Source of the DNA: JAIOPA01 sp964418975
GTDB lineage: Bacteria; Eisenbacteria; RBG-16-71-46
DNA: 64,000 bases
NCBI GenBank assembly: GCA_964418975.1
Contig: CAYQNV010000068.1
Span: forward strand, 7,947-71,946
Direction: 5' to 3'
Below the pieces are notes generated by a model. It ran no database searches. It saw only the letters and a program-made list of their open reading frames with translations, and was not told the DNA's origin. The position numbers and the translations under genes were made by a program. Numbering within the stretch: position 1 is the first letter of the stretch; each line of letters starts with the position of its first letter. Below, piece after piece: positions 37,038-46,244 of this stretch.

Positions 37038-38167
37038 GCCGCGCGCCTCGAGTGTGCATCTTCGCGGAGTTCCTCTACCCGGTGGTGAGCGGCGGGCGAG
37101 TGCCGTTCGCGGGCGGGATCGAGGTGCAACTGGCGCTGCTCGGCAGTGGGCTCGTCGGGCAGGGGTTCGATGTCTCGGTCGTGACCTGCGACTTCGGACA
37201 GCCCGACGCGCTTGAAGTGAATGGCATGCGGCTCCTGCGTAGCTACCCGCCACGTGCCGGGCTCCCCGGGTTGCGGTTCTTCCACCCGCGGTTCACGAAG
37301 GGCATCGGCGCCCTGCGCCGCGCGGACGCCGATCTCTACATCGTCCAGGGAGCGGCGCTGTGGGCGGGAATCGTCTGCGACTTGTCGCACGCTCTCGGCC
37401 GGCGGTTTGTGTGGCTCGTGGGTCACGACCATGATGTCATGGCCGCGTTGCCCGACGTTTACGGCTGGCGAGATCGCACGTGGGTGCGACGAGCGATCCG
37501 CGGCGCCGACGCGATCGTCTCGCAGACCGCGCGACAGCGGCGCTTGCTGCTCGAGGCGTCCGGGCGCGACAGCGTCGTGATCCCAAACCCCGCCGATGTT
37601 CCGCCGGCCGAAGCTGTGGTGGACGCCGCGGGGCCGCCTTCCGTGGTGTGGCTCGCGACATACAAGCCCTCCAAGCGCCCCGAGTGGTTCACGCGCTTCG
37701 CCGAACGCCATCCCCACGTGCGCTGCCGCATGGCCGGCGTCATCCCAGTGCCACCGCTCACGCACGAATGTTGGGATGCGGCGCGCGAGGTGGACGCGCG
37801 CTGCGCCAACCTCGAGGTGTTGCCCACGATTCCGCACGAACAGGTCGGCGAGTTTCTGCAAGGCGCGACGCTGTTCGCGCACACCTCCCCGGCGGAGGGA
37901 TTCCCCAACGCGTTCCTCGAGGCGTGGGGATACGGCCTGCCGAGCGTGACCTGCTTCGACCCGGACGGCGTCATCGAGCGAGAGCGCTTCGGCGCCTGCC
38001 GAAATGACTATGAGTCATGGGAGGCCGAGCTCGAGCGGCGGATCGCGGACCCCGCCCTACGCGTGGCCGAGGGCGCGCGGGCCCGAACCTACACCGAGAG
38101 GCATCACGCGCCGGGCGTGATTCACGCACGGTTCGCGGAGATGCTGCGGCGTGCCCTGCGCGACTAG
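37034..38167 (+). CDS. Glycosyltransferase family 4-like
   Basis: A 377-residue GT-B enzyme. N-terminal CIFAEFLYPVVSGGRVPFAGGIEVQLALL carries the donor/acceptor glycine loop. C-terminal landmarks are VVWLATYKPSKRPEWF, LPTIPHEQVGEFLQGATLF and the E-x7-E region SPAEGFPNAFLEAWGYGLPSVT. Linkage and sugar cannot be told from sequence. The start overlaps the preceding glycosyltransferase by 4 nt. Its stop codon overlaps the convergent deacetylase stop by 3 nt (38164-38167), so no terminator separates them. Confidence 0.88.
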   Translation: MSRAPRVCIFAEFLYPVVSGGRVPFAGGIEVQLALLGSGLVGQGFDVSVVTCDFGQPDALEVNGMRLLRSYPPRAGLPGLRFFHPRFTKGIGALRRADADLYIVQGAALWAGIVCDLSHALGRRFVWLVGHDHDVMAALPDVYGWRDRTWVRRAIRGADAIVSQTARQRRLLLEASGRDSVVIPNPADVPPAEAVVDAAGPPSVVWLATYKPSKRPEWFTRFAERHPHVRCRMAGVIPVPPLTHECWDAAREVDARCANLEVLPTIPHEQVGEFLQGATLFAHTSPAEGFPNAFLEAWGYGLPSVTCFDPDGVIERERFGACRNDYESWEAELERRIADPALRVAEGARARTYTERHHAPGVIHARFAEMLRRALRD

Positions 38168-39027
38168 AGCCAGCCTTCCTGTTCGAGGATCGCCCGCATC
38201 GTCGTCCACTCGTATCGCTCGAACAGGTTCTCCAGCTTCGCCATGACCGTGTGCAGGTTCACGTACGTGATGAACCCGTTCACCGGGTCGAGCCGCAGCC
38301 GCCGCTCCTCGGGTGCGACCTCGCGCGGGTGCAGGTAGAGCACGAACGGCCGGTGGCGCAGGATGAAGTCCAGGCCCGTGCGGAAGATGGGTAGCGGCAG
38401 CGCGCGCAGGTAGAAGCCGCCGCCCAACGGCAGGCGCAGCCCCTGCAGTTCGGCGATCGCCACCGGGAACTCCACCAGCGGCCCTTCCGGGTCGTGCCGA
38501 CGCAGGTCGGCGCGTGACGGTCGGTAGATCCCGACCGGCGCGCCCGGCGTGCCATAGAGCTTCACCTTCATCGGGAAGATGCTGCTGTCGTAGCGATAAC
38601 CTTCCTCGCGCAGCACGTCGAGCGTCCATGGGTTCGAATGGTCGATGCTGAATGTCGGGGCGCGGAACCCGATGACCGGGAAGCCACCCAGCACGCTTTC
38701 GACCGTCGAGCGGAACTCGCTCAGCTCGGCGCGGAACGACTCGGGCGTGGTGCGCCACAGCGGCCGATGCGACATGCCGTGACAGGCCAGTTCGTGCCCT
38801 TCGTCCACCATGCGGCGGATCAACGCCGGGTGTTCGCGCACCACGTCGCCGAGCACGAAGAACGTGCTGCGCCAGCCGTGCCGCGCGAGCAGGTCGAGGA
38901 TCGCCTCGGTGCCGCGCCGCACGATGCTGGCGTTGGGCGGGGCATCCCCGGGGCGCTTGAGTTCGCTGTGGTGCCAGTCCTCGATGTCGAACGAGAATGC
39001 CGCGCGATGCTGGAACGTCGGCTTCAT
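38164..39027 (-). CDS. Polysaccharide deacetylase (NodB/CE4 family)
   Basis: A 287-residue carbohydrate esterase family 4 protein. FSFDIEDWHH (residues 11-20) supplies the catalytic/metal aspartates, HGMSHRPL (His83, His87) the zinc histidines and GFRAPTFSI the arginine motif 3. YLHPRE near 230 is the C-terminal histidine motif. The start lacks a signal peptide, unlike export-type deacetylases, but is like the cytoplasmic members encoded in PEP-CTERM/exosortase polysaccharide loci. It would remove N-acetyl groups from glycan or its precursor. The ATG overlaps the TGA of the gene upstream on the minus strand. Confidence 0.92.
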   Translation of the reverse strand: MKPTFQHRAAFSFDIEDWHHSELKRPGDAPPNASIVRRGTEAILDLLARHGWRSTFFVLGDVVREHPALIRRMVDEGHELACHGMSHRPLWRTTPESFRAELSEFRSTVESVLGGFPVIGFRAPTFSIDHSNPWTLDVLREEGYRYDSSIFPMKVKLYGTPGAPVGIYRPSRADLRRHDPEGPLVEFPVAIAELQGLRLPLGGGFYLRALPLPIFRTGLDFILRHRPFVLYLHPREVAPEERRLRLDPVNGFITYVNLHTVMAKLENLFERYEWTTMRAILEQEGWL

Positions 39028-41063
39028 GGCTGCAACCGGTAAACGCGCGACCGGTCGGCGAGATAGACGCGTTCGAATCGCAGCGTGTCGGCGTCGAGTG
39101 CCGCCCAAGGCGATCGGTGCGGAAAGTCCGACATCCGGTAGAGCACGTACACCGGGGCGCCAAGCGAGTCGAGGTGAGCGACGTCGCCGGCCAAGTCGGC
39201 GACCGGACCGTAGAGGTCGGCCATGACCGCGCGGCGTCGGGACAGCAGGTCTCGAGGGAGCGCGGGGCGCTCGGAGTCGTGCGGCGCTCCCGCCAGGAGT
39301 CGCCGGCGGCCTTCCACGAGCAGCACGTCACGCGAGCGATGGTCCAGGAACACGGCGCGCGCGGGAGTCTCCGAGCGCACCCAGGTGTAGAGCGCCGAAT
39401 CGCCGGGCGCGCGATGAGTTTCGGCGGCGGTGGCGCCCGAGGGATCCGACAGGTAGCCGAACAGGAACAGCACCGTCGGAAGCACGAAGCACGCTCCCAG
39501 GAGCCCCACGCCGAGCACCGGCCCGAGCCTCCGGCGCGCACCCGCGAACCATTCCGGGGCTCCAGCACCGCCGAGCACGGCGAGAGGCGCGAACAGCGCC
39601 CACACGAACAGGCCCGGGCTCGAGCCCGGCAGTTGCACGACGAGTGCCAAGCACAGCATGCCGGTGGCGCATGCGGCGAGCCAGAGTCCGGCCAGTCGTC
39701 GCTCGTCGAACACGCGGCGGAGCCCCGGCAACGCGACGAGGGCGGCAAGGCCGCACGCCGTGAGCAGCGTCCACGGCATGCGCCAGCCGAGCGACAGGGA
39801 GGGAGTCGAGCGGCCGATGCGATCCAGCTCGCCGCCGGCGAAGATGGTGCGGAAGCCGGTCCATGCCAGCACCAGCCCCACGAGGAGTGCGCCCCCGAGC
39901 ACCAATGCGCGGCGCGTCTCGCCCCATCCGGTGCGTCCGCCCGCGATCAAGGCCAGCAGCCCGCTCGCGGCCGCGCTCACGGCGATCGCGGCGAGCCCGA
40001 AGACGCGGTGGAAAAACGCGATGCCAGCGGCAGCGGCGACCACGACGAACAACCATCGCCACGCCGGCGGCGCTCCCGAAGACCCGCGCTCGCGCGTGTC
40101 CGTGAGCCAGCGCGATCCGGCCCAGAGCAGGACGAGCATCAACAGGCAAGCGTAGCCGCGCGGCGTTCCGAGCGTGAACAGGTCCCACGAGCTGACCGGC
40201 CAGGCGAACGGGGCGGACAGGTTCTGCACCGCGTCCACCCGGTCCCAGCGCGCGGCGGCGAGCAGGCCCTCCGGCGCGGCGTCGCCGGCCCGGGCGCCCA
40301 GCGCACGGAGCGGCCACAACAGCAATGCCCCGGCGTTCAGTCCGGCAAGCAGCAGCGGGGGGACGGCGCACGCCGTGCCACGATCGCGCCACAGCGTCCA
40401 CGCCAGCTGCCAGCCCAGCCAGACCTGTGCACCCATCCAGCAGGCGTTCGCGGTGGCCATCGTGGCGAACGGCGTCGGCTCGGAGCGGACGGCGCCGGCG
40501 AGCGCGATGAACAGGTCGTAGAACCAGGCGTCGCCGATCGGGAATCCGGCGAAACGCGGGTCCTGGGGCGGTAGCCCACGCTCGGCGATCTCCCACACGC
40601 TGCCGGCGTGCAGCCACGAGTCGCCGCGCACGCGCAGCCACTCCGAGCCGAGGAGCGGAATCGCCACGACCGCCACGGCCGCAATCGCCCAGCCCCACAC
40701 CTGTCGGTCCCCCGGCGCATCCTCCTCGGAGCGACCCGCGGAGACGAGCGATCGCGCCTCTCCGCCCGCGAACAGGACCCAGCCACCCATCGCCACGAGC
40801 CGCGCCGCGCTCTGCAGCGACTGCCCGGATTGGAGCAGCGCCCAGCCGACGACGGTCGTCGCGAGCGGGGCGAGCGCCACACCGAGTGTCCAACGCGTGG
40901 CGGTGGCGGCGCCGGGCAGGAACAGGCGCGTCAGCGCGAGTCCGGGGAACACGCCCAACCAGATGAAGCCAGTCACATCGCCCGCGGGGCCGGGCAACAC
41001 CAACCCGGCCAGCCCGAGCCCGAAAGTCGCGGCCACGGCCCAGGCGCCGGGGGCGAGTCTCAC
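39024..41063 (-). CDS. Large GT-C-like membrane protein
   Basis: A 679-residue polytopic membrane protein with about 12 helices from residue 10 to 500, then a soluble C-terminal part. A loop contains RVRGDSWLHAGSVWEIAERGLPPQD and, later, DAWFYDLFIALAG: acidic D-x-W type motifs that resemble those of GT-C enzymes and of the 847-residue protein at 31443. The C-terminal ~130 residues hold VRSETPARAVFLDHRSRDVLLVEG. The two proteins may be diverged paralogues. Function is unknown: membrane glycosyltransferase or a polymerase-like role is possible. The GTG start (41063) overlaps the stop of the preceding gene by 4 nt. Confidence 0.55.
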   Translation of the reverse strand: MRLAPGAWAVAATFGLGLAGLVLPGPAGDVTGFIWLGVFPGLALTRLFLPGAATATRWTLGVALAPLATTVVGWALLQSGQSLQSAARLVAMGGWVLFAGGEARSLVSAGRSEEDAPGDRQVWGWAIAAVAVVAIPLLGSEWLRVRGDSWLHAGSVWEIAERGLPPQDPRFAGFPIGDAWFYDLFIALAGAVRSEPTPFATMATANACWMGAQVWLGWQLAWTLWRDRGTACAVPPLLLAGLNAGALLLWPLRALGARAGDAAPEGLLAAARWDRVDAVQNLSAPFAWPVSSWDLFTLGTPRGYACLLMLVLLWAGSRWLTDTRERGSSGAPPAWRWLFVVVAAAAGIAFFHRVFGLAAIAVSAAASGLLALIAGGRTGWGETRRALVLGGALLVGLVLAWTGFRTIFAGGELDRIGRSTPSLSLGWRMPWTLLTACGLAALVALPGLRRVFDERRLAGLWLAACATGMLCLALVVQLPGSSPGLFVWALFAPLAVLGGAGAPEWFAGARRRLGPVLGVGLLGACFVLPTVLFLFGYLSDPSGATAAETHRAPGDSALYTWVRSETPARAVFLDHRSRDVLLVEGRRRLLAGAPHDSERPALPRDLLSRRRAVMADLYGPVADLAGDVAHLDSLGAPVYVLYRMSDFPHRSPWAALDADTLRFERVYLADRSRVYRLQP

Positions 41064-42289
41064 GGGGCCGTCCGCTCGGGTCCGGGCTCGGGCTCCACGA
41101 GCAGGCGCGTGAGCCGCGGGAATGCGGCGGTCACGCCGACGGCCGCCAGCACCACCAGGTGGGGCACGACGGGGATACGGTAGCGGACCTGCGTGAAGAA
41201 CAGCGCGTAAAACGCCGCGGTCGAGAGCACCACGCTGGCCAGCAACACCCGCCCTTCGCGCGGCGCGGCCCCGCGCAGCAACCCGAACACTGCCAGCAAC
41301 AACAGGGGCGCGAACAGGAGCGCGCCCACCCACAGCACGAGCGGCCGGTTGAAGCGGTTCCTGGAGGTGACGCGGTCCGGGAGCGGCTGGAAGAAATGCA
41401 GCAGCTCGAACACGTAGTCGTGCACATAGGCCGCGGGCCGCGTGCGCAGCAGTCCCAGTTCACGCTCGACGAATCCCCGCATGGACAGCGGCGCGTACCC
41501 GGTCGCGGACGGGTTGCGGATCCAGCGCGGGCGAGAGATGAGCGTGTCGGTACGCGCGAAGTGCAGAACGGCTTGCGCCTTGCCCATGAACACGCGGTCG
41601 TTCCCGTGCTCTCGCAGGAATCGCAGGTAGGGCGCCGCGAGCGCCACCGTCGTGAGCCCGGCGACCGCCAGCGCGCGCACGAGCGGAACGCGGCGGCTGC
41701 GCACGGCCGCCAGCAGCCACACGCCGATCGCCAGCGACGGAGCCAGGATCACCATATCGGTGAGCCAGCCGAGCACCACCAGTGCGCCGAGCGCGAGACC
41801 GCGCAGAACGCTGGGGCGTTCCGCCAGGCTCCACGCCACGAACGTCAGCGCGAACAGCAAGGTGGCATAGAGCAGCGTCGGATAGAGCAGGCCACTCACG
41901 AACACGAGCGTGGGGGTCAACGCCACAAGCGCCGCCGCGACGGTGGCAGCACTCGGTCCGCCCAGCCGGCCGGCGAATCTCACCACCAGCAGCATCTGCA
42001 CGAGCGACAGCCCCAACTGGAGGATGTGCGCCACCAGGTAGTTCTCTTCGCCCCCGATCCAGAACGAGAACGCCAGCAGCAGCGGATACGCGGGCGCGCG
42101 CGGGCTCGCTTCGCCAAAGCTCATGCCGTGCAGGATCTGGAGCGCCACTTGCTCGTACTCCGCGGTGTCACCGAAGGAGTACTGGTTGCCGAGCGACAAC
42201 ACGTGCGCGACGCGCACCAGCAAACCCAGCGCGAGCCAGCTGTTCGTCGCGAGCAGCACTCGCCTCCACCGGGGGCGAGCGTCGCTCAC
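41060..42289 (-). CDS. GT39/ArnT-like membrane glycosyltransferase
   Basis: A 409-residue polytopic protein with about ten helices. The first periplasmic loop contains YSFGDTAEYEQVALQILHGMSFG with the conserved D-x-x-E acid pair. RAPAYPLLLAFSFWIGG follows, the usual P-x-Y-P signature of the PMT_2/RgtB group. Such enzymes transfer a sugar from a polyprenyl-phosphate donor to a glycan or lipid on the outer face of the inner membrane. GTG 42289 overlaps the stop of the PF03706 gene (GTGA); a DPM-type glycosyltransferase at 43262 may supply the lipid-linked sugar. Confidence 0.82.
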   Translation of the reverse strand: MSDARPRWRRVLLATNSWLALGLLVRVAHVLSLGNQYSFGDTAEYEQVALQILHGMSFGEASPRAPAYPLLLAFSFWIGGEENYLVAHILQLGLSLVQMLLVVRFAGRLGGPSAATVAAALVALTPTLVFVSGLLYPTLLYATLLFALTFVAWSLAERPSVLRGLALGALVVLGWLTDMVILAPSLAIGVWLLAAVRSRRVPLVRALAVAGLTTVALAAPYLRFLREHGNDRVFMGKAQAVLHFARTDTLISRPRWIRNPSATGYAPLSMRGFVERELGLLRTRPAAYVHDYVFELLHFFQPLPDRVTSRNRFNRPLVLWVGALLFAPLLLLAVFGLLRGAAPREGRVLLASVVLSTAAFYALFFTQVRYRIPVVPHLVVLAAVGVTAAFPRLTRLLVEPEPGPERTAP

Positions 42290-43218
42290 GAGCGCCTCCC
42301 GACGGCCTGCGGCGTACCGGTCCCCAGCACGCTCGAGGCGATGAAGCCCAGCAGCGCCGGCAACAGCGTCATCACGCTGAACAGAAGCAAGGAGAACGCC
42401 GCACCCGTGGCGGCGCCCGAACCGAACTGGGCGAACACGGCCGCGCTCACTTGCTCGCGCAGGCCCAGGCCCCCGAGCGCGACCGGCAGGTTGCCAAGCA
42501 GCGGGATGACGGGGAGTCCGAGCAGTAGTGCCGGCGAGGTCGCGGGAGCCAGATCCCGCAGCAGTAGCCACCCCACCAGGTACATGAACACGTAGAAGAA
42601 CCCACCCCAGAGAAAGCTGGTGGCACTGACCCCGCCCTGGAGCAGGTTGCGCGAGTGATCGGCCCAGCGACCGAGCGGCCCGGAGAGCGACGGCACCAGG
42701 CGCGCCGCGGCGCGCTGCGTCGCCGGGCTTGCGAGCAGTGCGATGCCCGTCAGCGTGATCGCGACGAGCGCCAGGTAGGCCATGAACAACGGGCCCCGCC
42801 ATGCAGGCACCAGCAGGAACGCCGGGACGCACAGCAGTTCGAGGATCAAGATGTCGGCCACCCGGTCCCACACCACGGACGGGAGCGTGGCCGAGCGCGG
42901 GGCGCTCACGTGAAGGATGCGCGCGAACTCCCCGACCCGGCCGGGCGTGGCCAAACCGTAAAACGTGCCGACCAGCGTGAGCCGGTAGCTGGCCCGGGCC
43001 GAGAGCGTGATGCCGCAGCGCTCGAGCAGCAGCGACCAGCGCTTGGCCCTGCCCCAGTAGCCCACCAGTGCGAGCGCCACGCAGGCCACCACCGTGCCGA
43101 AGCGCACGCGCGCGAGCGCGGCGCCGGCCTCGTGCAACGGCACCTGTCGCGCCAGCGCCACCAGCAACACCACCGACACCAGCAACTGCAGCAGGAACCC
43201 GAGCTGGCGACGGTTCAC
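42286..43218 (-). CDS. Lysylphosphatidylglycerol synthase TM-type protein (PF03706), copy 2
   Basis: A 310-residue membrane protein with about eight helices. Landmarks are GYWGRAKRWSLLLERCGI, VGTFYGLATPGRVGEFARI, VVWDRVADILILELL and GGLGLREQVSAAVF, parallel to copy 1 at 27612 (ERVVDMLTLL, GYIGTLN). No synthetase domain is present. It likely assists movement of a lipid-linked intermediate. It stands between a GT39-like enzyme and a GT2 enzyme, the same sort of neighbourhood as copy 1. Confidence 0.86.
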   Translation of the reverse strand: MNRRQLGFLLQLLVSVVLLVALARQVPLHEAGAALARVRFGTVVACVALALVGYWGRAKRWSLLLERCGITLSARASYRLTLVGTFYGLATPGRVGEFARILHVSAPRSATLPSVVWDRVADILILELLCVPAFLLVPAWRGPLFMAYLALVAITLTGIALLASPATQRAAARLVPSLSGPLGRWADHSRNLLQGGVSATSFLWGGFFYVFMYLVGWLLLRDLAPATSPALLLGLPVIPLLGNLPVALGGLGLREQVSAAVFAQFGSGAATGAAFSLLLFSVMTLLPALLGFIASSVLGTGTPQAVGRRS

Positions 43219-43261
43219 GGTCGCCCGGGCCGTCGGGTGCGACGCGGTGGCGCGTCCGAGT

Positions 43262-44230
43262 TCACGGCCGATCCCTGCCCGGGCGCCCCGTTTCGAGCTG
43301 CTGCTTACGCGTATTCACGACGACTTCCTCGAGCAGGCGGCGGTTCATGGCGGTGAGGTCGGCGAGCACGCCGAGCGATACGAACAGCGTCCCCATCACC
43401 GCCAGCACGCCCGCGACCACGAGCGACTGCACGTGTCCCGTCTGCCCGGGCGTCGTGAAGTAGAGAAACAGGAAGCGGGCGAACAACGCCAGTGCGCCGG
43501 CCATGAACAGCGCCGCGAGCGACAGGAAGAAGCGCAGCGGGCGATAGAGCAGGTAGACGCGCACCATGGTGCCAAGCGAGCGCGAGATGTAGGAGCCCAT
43601 GCCGCGGAACAGCCGCGACTCGCGCAACTTGCCGTTCACGCGGATGGGCACGTGCGCGATAGTGATGTTCTTCTGGCTCGCCTGGATGAGCGTCTCGAGC
43701 GTGTAGGTGAAGCCGGTCAACACCGTGAGCCGCAGCGCGGCCTCGCGGCTGTACGCGCGAAACCCGGAGGTGGCGTCCGGCACGTCGGTGCTGGACAGCG
43801 CCCGCACCACGCTGCTGCCCAGGCGCTGGAGCGCCTTCTTGAGCGGCGAGAAATGGGTGATGGAGTCGATCGGGCGGCTGCCCACCACCATGTCGGCGCG
43901 CCGAGCGAGAATGGGCTCGACCAGCTTCGCCACATCGGCGCCCACGTACTGGTTGTCGGCATCCGTGTTCACGATGACGTCGGCGCCCATGGCGAGTGCT
44001 TCGCGCAGGCCGGCATCGAACGCGTGCGCGAGCCCGCGGCGGGCGGTGAAACGCCGCACCCGATGCACGCCGTGCGCGCGCGCCACCTCGCTCGTGCGAT
44101 CGCTGCTGCCGTCGTCGATGACCAACAGCTCGATGATGTCGATCCCGGGGAGGCTTTGCGGCAAGTCCGCGAGCGTCACCGGCAGCGACGCCTCCTCGTT
44201 CAGGCACGGGATCTGGATGACGAGCTTCAT
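43262..44230 (-). CDS. Glycosyltransferase family 2 with C-terminal membrane anchor
   Basis: A 322-residue polyprenyl-phosphate-type glycosyltransferase. Landmarks are IQIPCLNEEASLPVTL at the start, VIDDGSSDRT near 40, NTDADNQYVGADVAKL (DxD) near 90 and TDVPDATSGFRAY. Two transmembrane helices follow at about 235-260 and 270-295. The GtrB-like layout suggests it loads a sugar onto undecaprenyl phosphate for the GT39-like enzyme. The start is ATG 44230; the 64-nt gap to asnB shows no promoter. The 43-nt gap behind it also holds no feature. Confidence 0.9.
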   Translation of the reverse strand: MKLVIQIPCLNEEASLPVTLADLPQSLPGIDIIELLVIDDGSSDRTSEVARAHGVHRVRRFTARRGLAHAFDAGLREALAMGADVIVNTDADNQYVGADVAKLVEPILARRADMVVGSRPIDSITHFSPLKKALQRLGSSVVRALSSTDVPDATSGFRAYSREAALRLTVLTGFTYTLETLIQASQKNITIAHVPIRVNGKLRESRLFRGMGSYISRSLGTMVRVYLLYRPLRFFLSLAALFMAGALALFARFLFLYFTTPGQTGHVQSLVVAGVLAVMGTLFVSLGVLADLTAMNRRLLEEVVVNTRKQQLETGRPGRDRP

Positions 44231-44294
44231 GGGTGGCCACGCTCCGGTGGGGGGGAACCGCGATGATGCCCGAGGGGGCGCGGGGCTGCCAGCC

Positions 44295-46220
44295 TCACGC
44301 GGCCCCCGCGACAACGCGCGGCGGCACGCGCCACGCTTTGGGCCGCACGCCGTCGCCGTCGACCCATGCCTGATGCCACAGCTCGAGCGTGAGCAGCGTC
44401 CACAGTTCGCGCGCGCGGTCGCGCCGGCCCGATAGGTGTTCGTCCACGGTGGCACGCACCGAGGCGGGATCGAACCAGCCCCGCTGCAGGCAGCGCCCGG
44501 CGAGCAGCGTGTCGGCGAGCAGCGTGCGCAACGGGCCCCGGAACCACGGCGACAGCGGCACGGTGAAGCCCACCTTGGGGCGATCCACCACCTCCACGGG
44601 CAGCAGCTTCCGCGCCAGGCGCTTGAGCAACACCTTGCCCTCGAGCCCGCGCACCTTGTGCTCGGGCCCGAGCCGCATCGCCCACTCGATAAGCGGCAGG
44701 TCCAGCAGCGGCACGCGCGCTTCGATCGAGGCCGCCATGCTCATCTTGTCCATCTTCACCAGCAGGTCGTCGGCGAGCCACACACGCAGGTCCACGTCCA
44801 GCATGCGGTCCAGTCCGGAACGGGCGGGCGAGTCGGCGAGGGCGGCGCGGAACGGCTCCACGCCGGCCGCCGCATGTGCGCGCAGGCTCGGCGCGAGCAA
44901 GCGCTCGCGCTCCTCGCCGACGAAGCCCGCGAACCAGGCCGCCAGGCGCTCGGGTTCGTCGCGGAACCGCGCGCTGCGTCCCACCACTTGCAGCTTGCGA
45001 AACGCGAACGGCAGCCGGTCCACCACGCCGGACAGGAACGCGTCACGCAGCGGCCCCGGCAGCGTCGCGAGTCGGCGCGCCCACGGCTCCACGGCGTACT
45101 TGGGATAGCCCGCGAACAACTCGTCGCCGCCCTCGCCCGTCAACACCACGGTCACCGTCTCGCGCGCGAGGCGCGACACCATGTAGGTGGGGATCGCGGC
45201 GGGCTCGCTCAGCGGTTCGTCCTGATGCCACACCAGCGAGGGCAGTTCGCGAAGCAGGTCCTCAGGCCCCACGGTGATCTCGCGATGATCGGTGTGGCAG
45301 TGCTCCGCCACGCGGCGCGCGAACGGCAGCTCGCTGTAGGGACCGGGGGCGTCGAAGCCCACCGAGAACGTCTGCACCGGTCGCTCGGAGAGCCGGCTCA
45401 TGAGCGCCACGATCAGGCTCGAGTCCACGCCGCCCGAGAGCAGGGCCCCGAGCGGCACTTCGCTCATGAGATGGCTTTGCACCGACTCGGTGAGTCGCCG
45501 TTCCACCTCGGCCAACGCGTCGTCCGGTGACAGCGCCTGCTTGGGCTCGTATTCGGCGCGCCACCAGCGCTCGAGCTTTGCCTCGCCGCCCTCGAGCGTG
45601 AGCGAGTGGCCTGCCGGCAGCTTGTGGATGCCGGCGAACAGCGTGCGCGGCGCGGCGGCGTAGCGAAGCGTGAGGTGCTGAACGACGGCGTCGGGGTCGG
45701 CGCGGCGTTCCACCCCCGGGAACGCGAACAGGGCCTTCACCTCGGAGGCGCACACGAACGCCCCTTGGGCGCGCGTCCAGTAGAGCGGCTTGATGCCGAC
45801 GTGGTCACGGGCCACGAACAGCCGCCGGCGCGGACGATCCCAGAGCGCGAAGGCGAACATGCCGTGCAGCCGGCGCACGAACGCCGGCCCCCATTCCTCG
45901 TAGGCGTGCACCAGCGTCTCCGTGTCGCTGCGCGTGCGGTAGCGGTGCCCGGCGCGCTCCAACTCGGCGCGCAGTTCCGTGTGGTTGTAGATCTCGCCGT
46001 TGAACGCGATCCACACCGTGCCGTCTTCGTTCGCGAGTGGCTGGTGTCCGGTGGCCACGTCGACGATGGACAGCCTCCGGAACGCCAGCCCGGCGCCAGG
46101 CTCGGCGAGCACGCCCTCGTCGTCCGGGCCGCGATGGCGCAGCAAGCTTGCGGCGGCCTCGAGCCACGCCCGGTCCGGCGTGCGTCCCTCAGGATGGTGG
46201 TAGGCCGCGAACCCGCACAT
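44295..46220 (-). CDS. asnB: Asparagine synthase (glutamine-hydrolysing)-type amidotransferase 2
   Basis: A 641-residue paralogue of the enzyme at 33989. MCGFAAYHH leaves Cys2 as glutaminase nucleophile; LRHRGPDDEG and FNGEIYNH are present. The synthetase domain shows LLSGGVDSSLIVAL, VVLTGEGGDELFAGYPKYAVE and VKMDKMSMAASIEARVPLLD. The GEGGDE and MDKMSMA blocks resemble amidotransferases of exosortase-linked polysaccharide loci. Two copies in one locus suggest two amidated sugars or two steps. It is second in a minus-strand run that starts at 46919. Confidence 0.92.
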   Translation of the reverse strand: MCGFAAYHHPEGRTPDRAWLEAAASLLRHRGPDDEGVLAEPGAGLAFRRLSIVDVATGHQPLANEDGTVWIAFNGEIYNHTELRAELERAGHRYRTRSDTETLVHAYEEWGPAFVRRLHGMFAFALWDRPRRRLFVARDHVGIKPLYWTRAQGAFVCASEVKALFAFPGVERRADPDAVVQHLTLRYAAAPRTLFAGIHKLPAGHSLTLEGGEAKLERWWRAEYEPKQALSPDDALAEVERRLTESVQSHLMSEVPLGALLSGGVDSSLIVALMSRLSERPVQTFSVGFDAPGPYSELPFARRVAEHCHTDHREITVGPEDLLRELPSLVWHQDEPLSEPAAIPTYMVSRLARETVTVVLTGEGGDELFAGYPKYAVEPWARRLATLPGPLRDAFLSGVVDRLPFAFRKLQVVGRSARFRDEPERLAAWFAGFVGEERERLLAPSLRAHAAAGVEPFRAALADSPARSGLDRMLDVDLRVWLADDLLVKMDKMSMAASIEARVPLLDLPLIEWAMRLGPEHKVRGLEGKVLLKRLARKLLPVEVVDRPKVGFTVPLSPWFRGPLRTLLADTLLAGRCLQRGWFDPASVRATVDEHLSGRRDRARELWTLLTLELWHQAWVDGDGVRPKAWRVPPRVVAGAA

Positions 46221-46244
46221 GGCGAACCGTCCCTGCCGTGGCGG

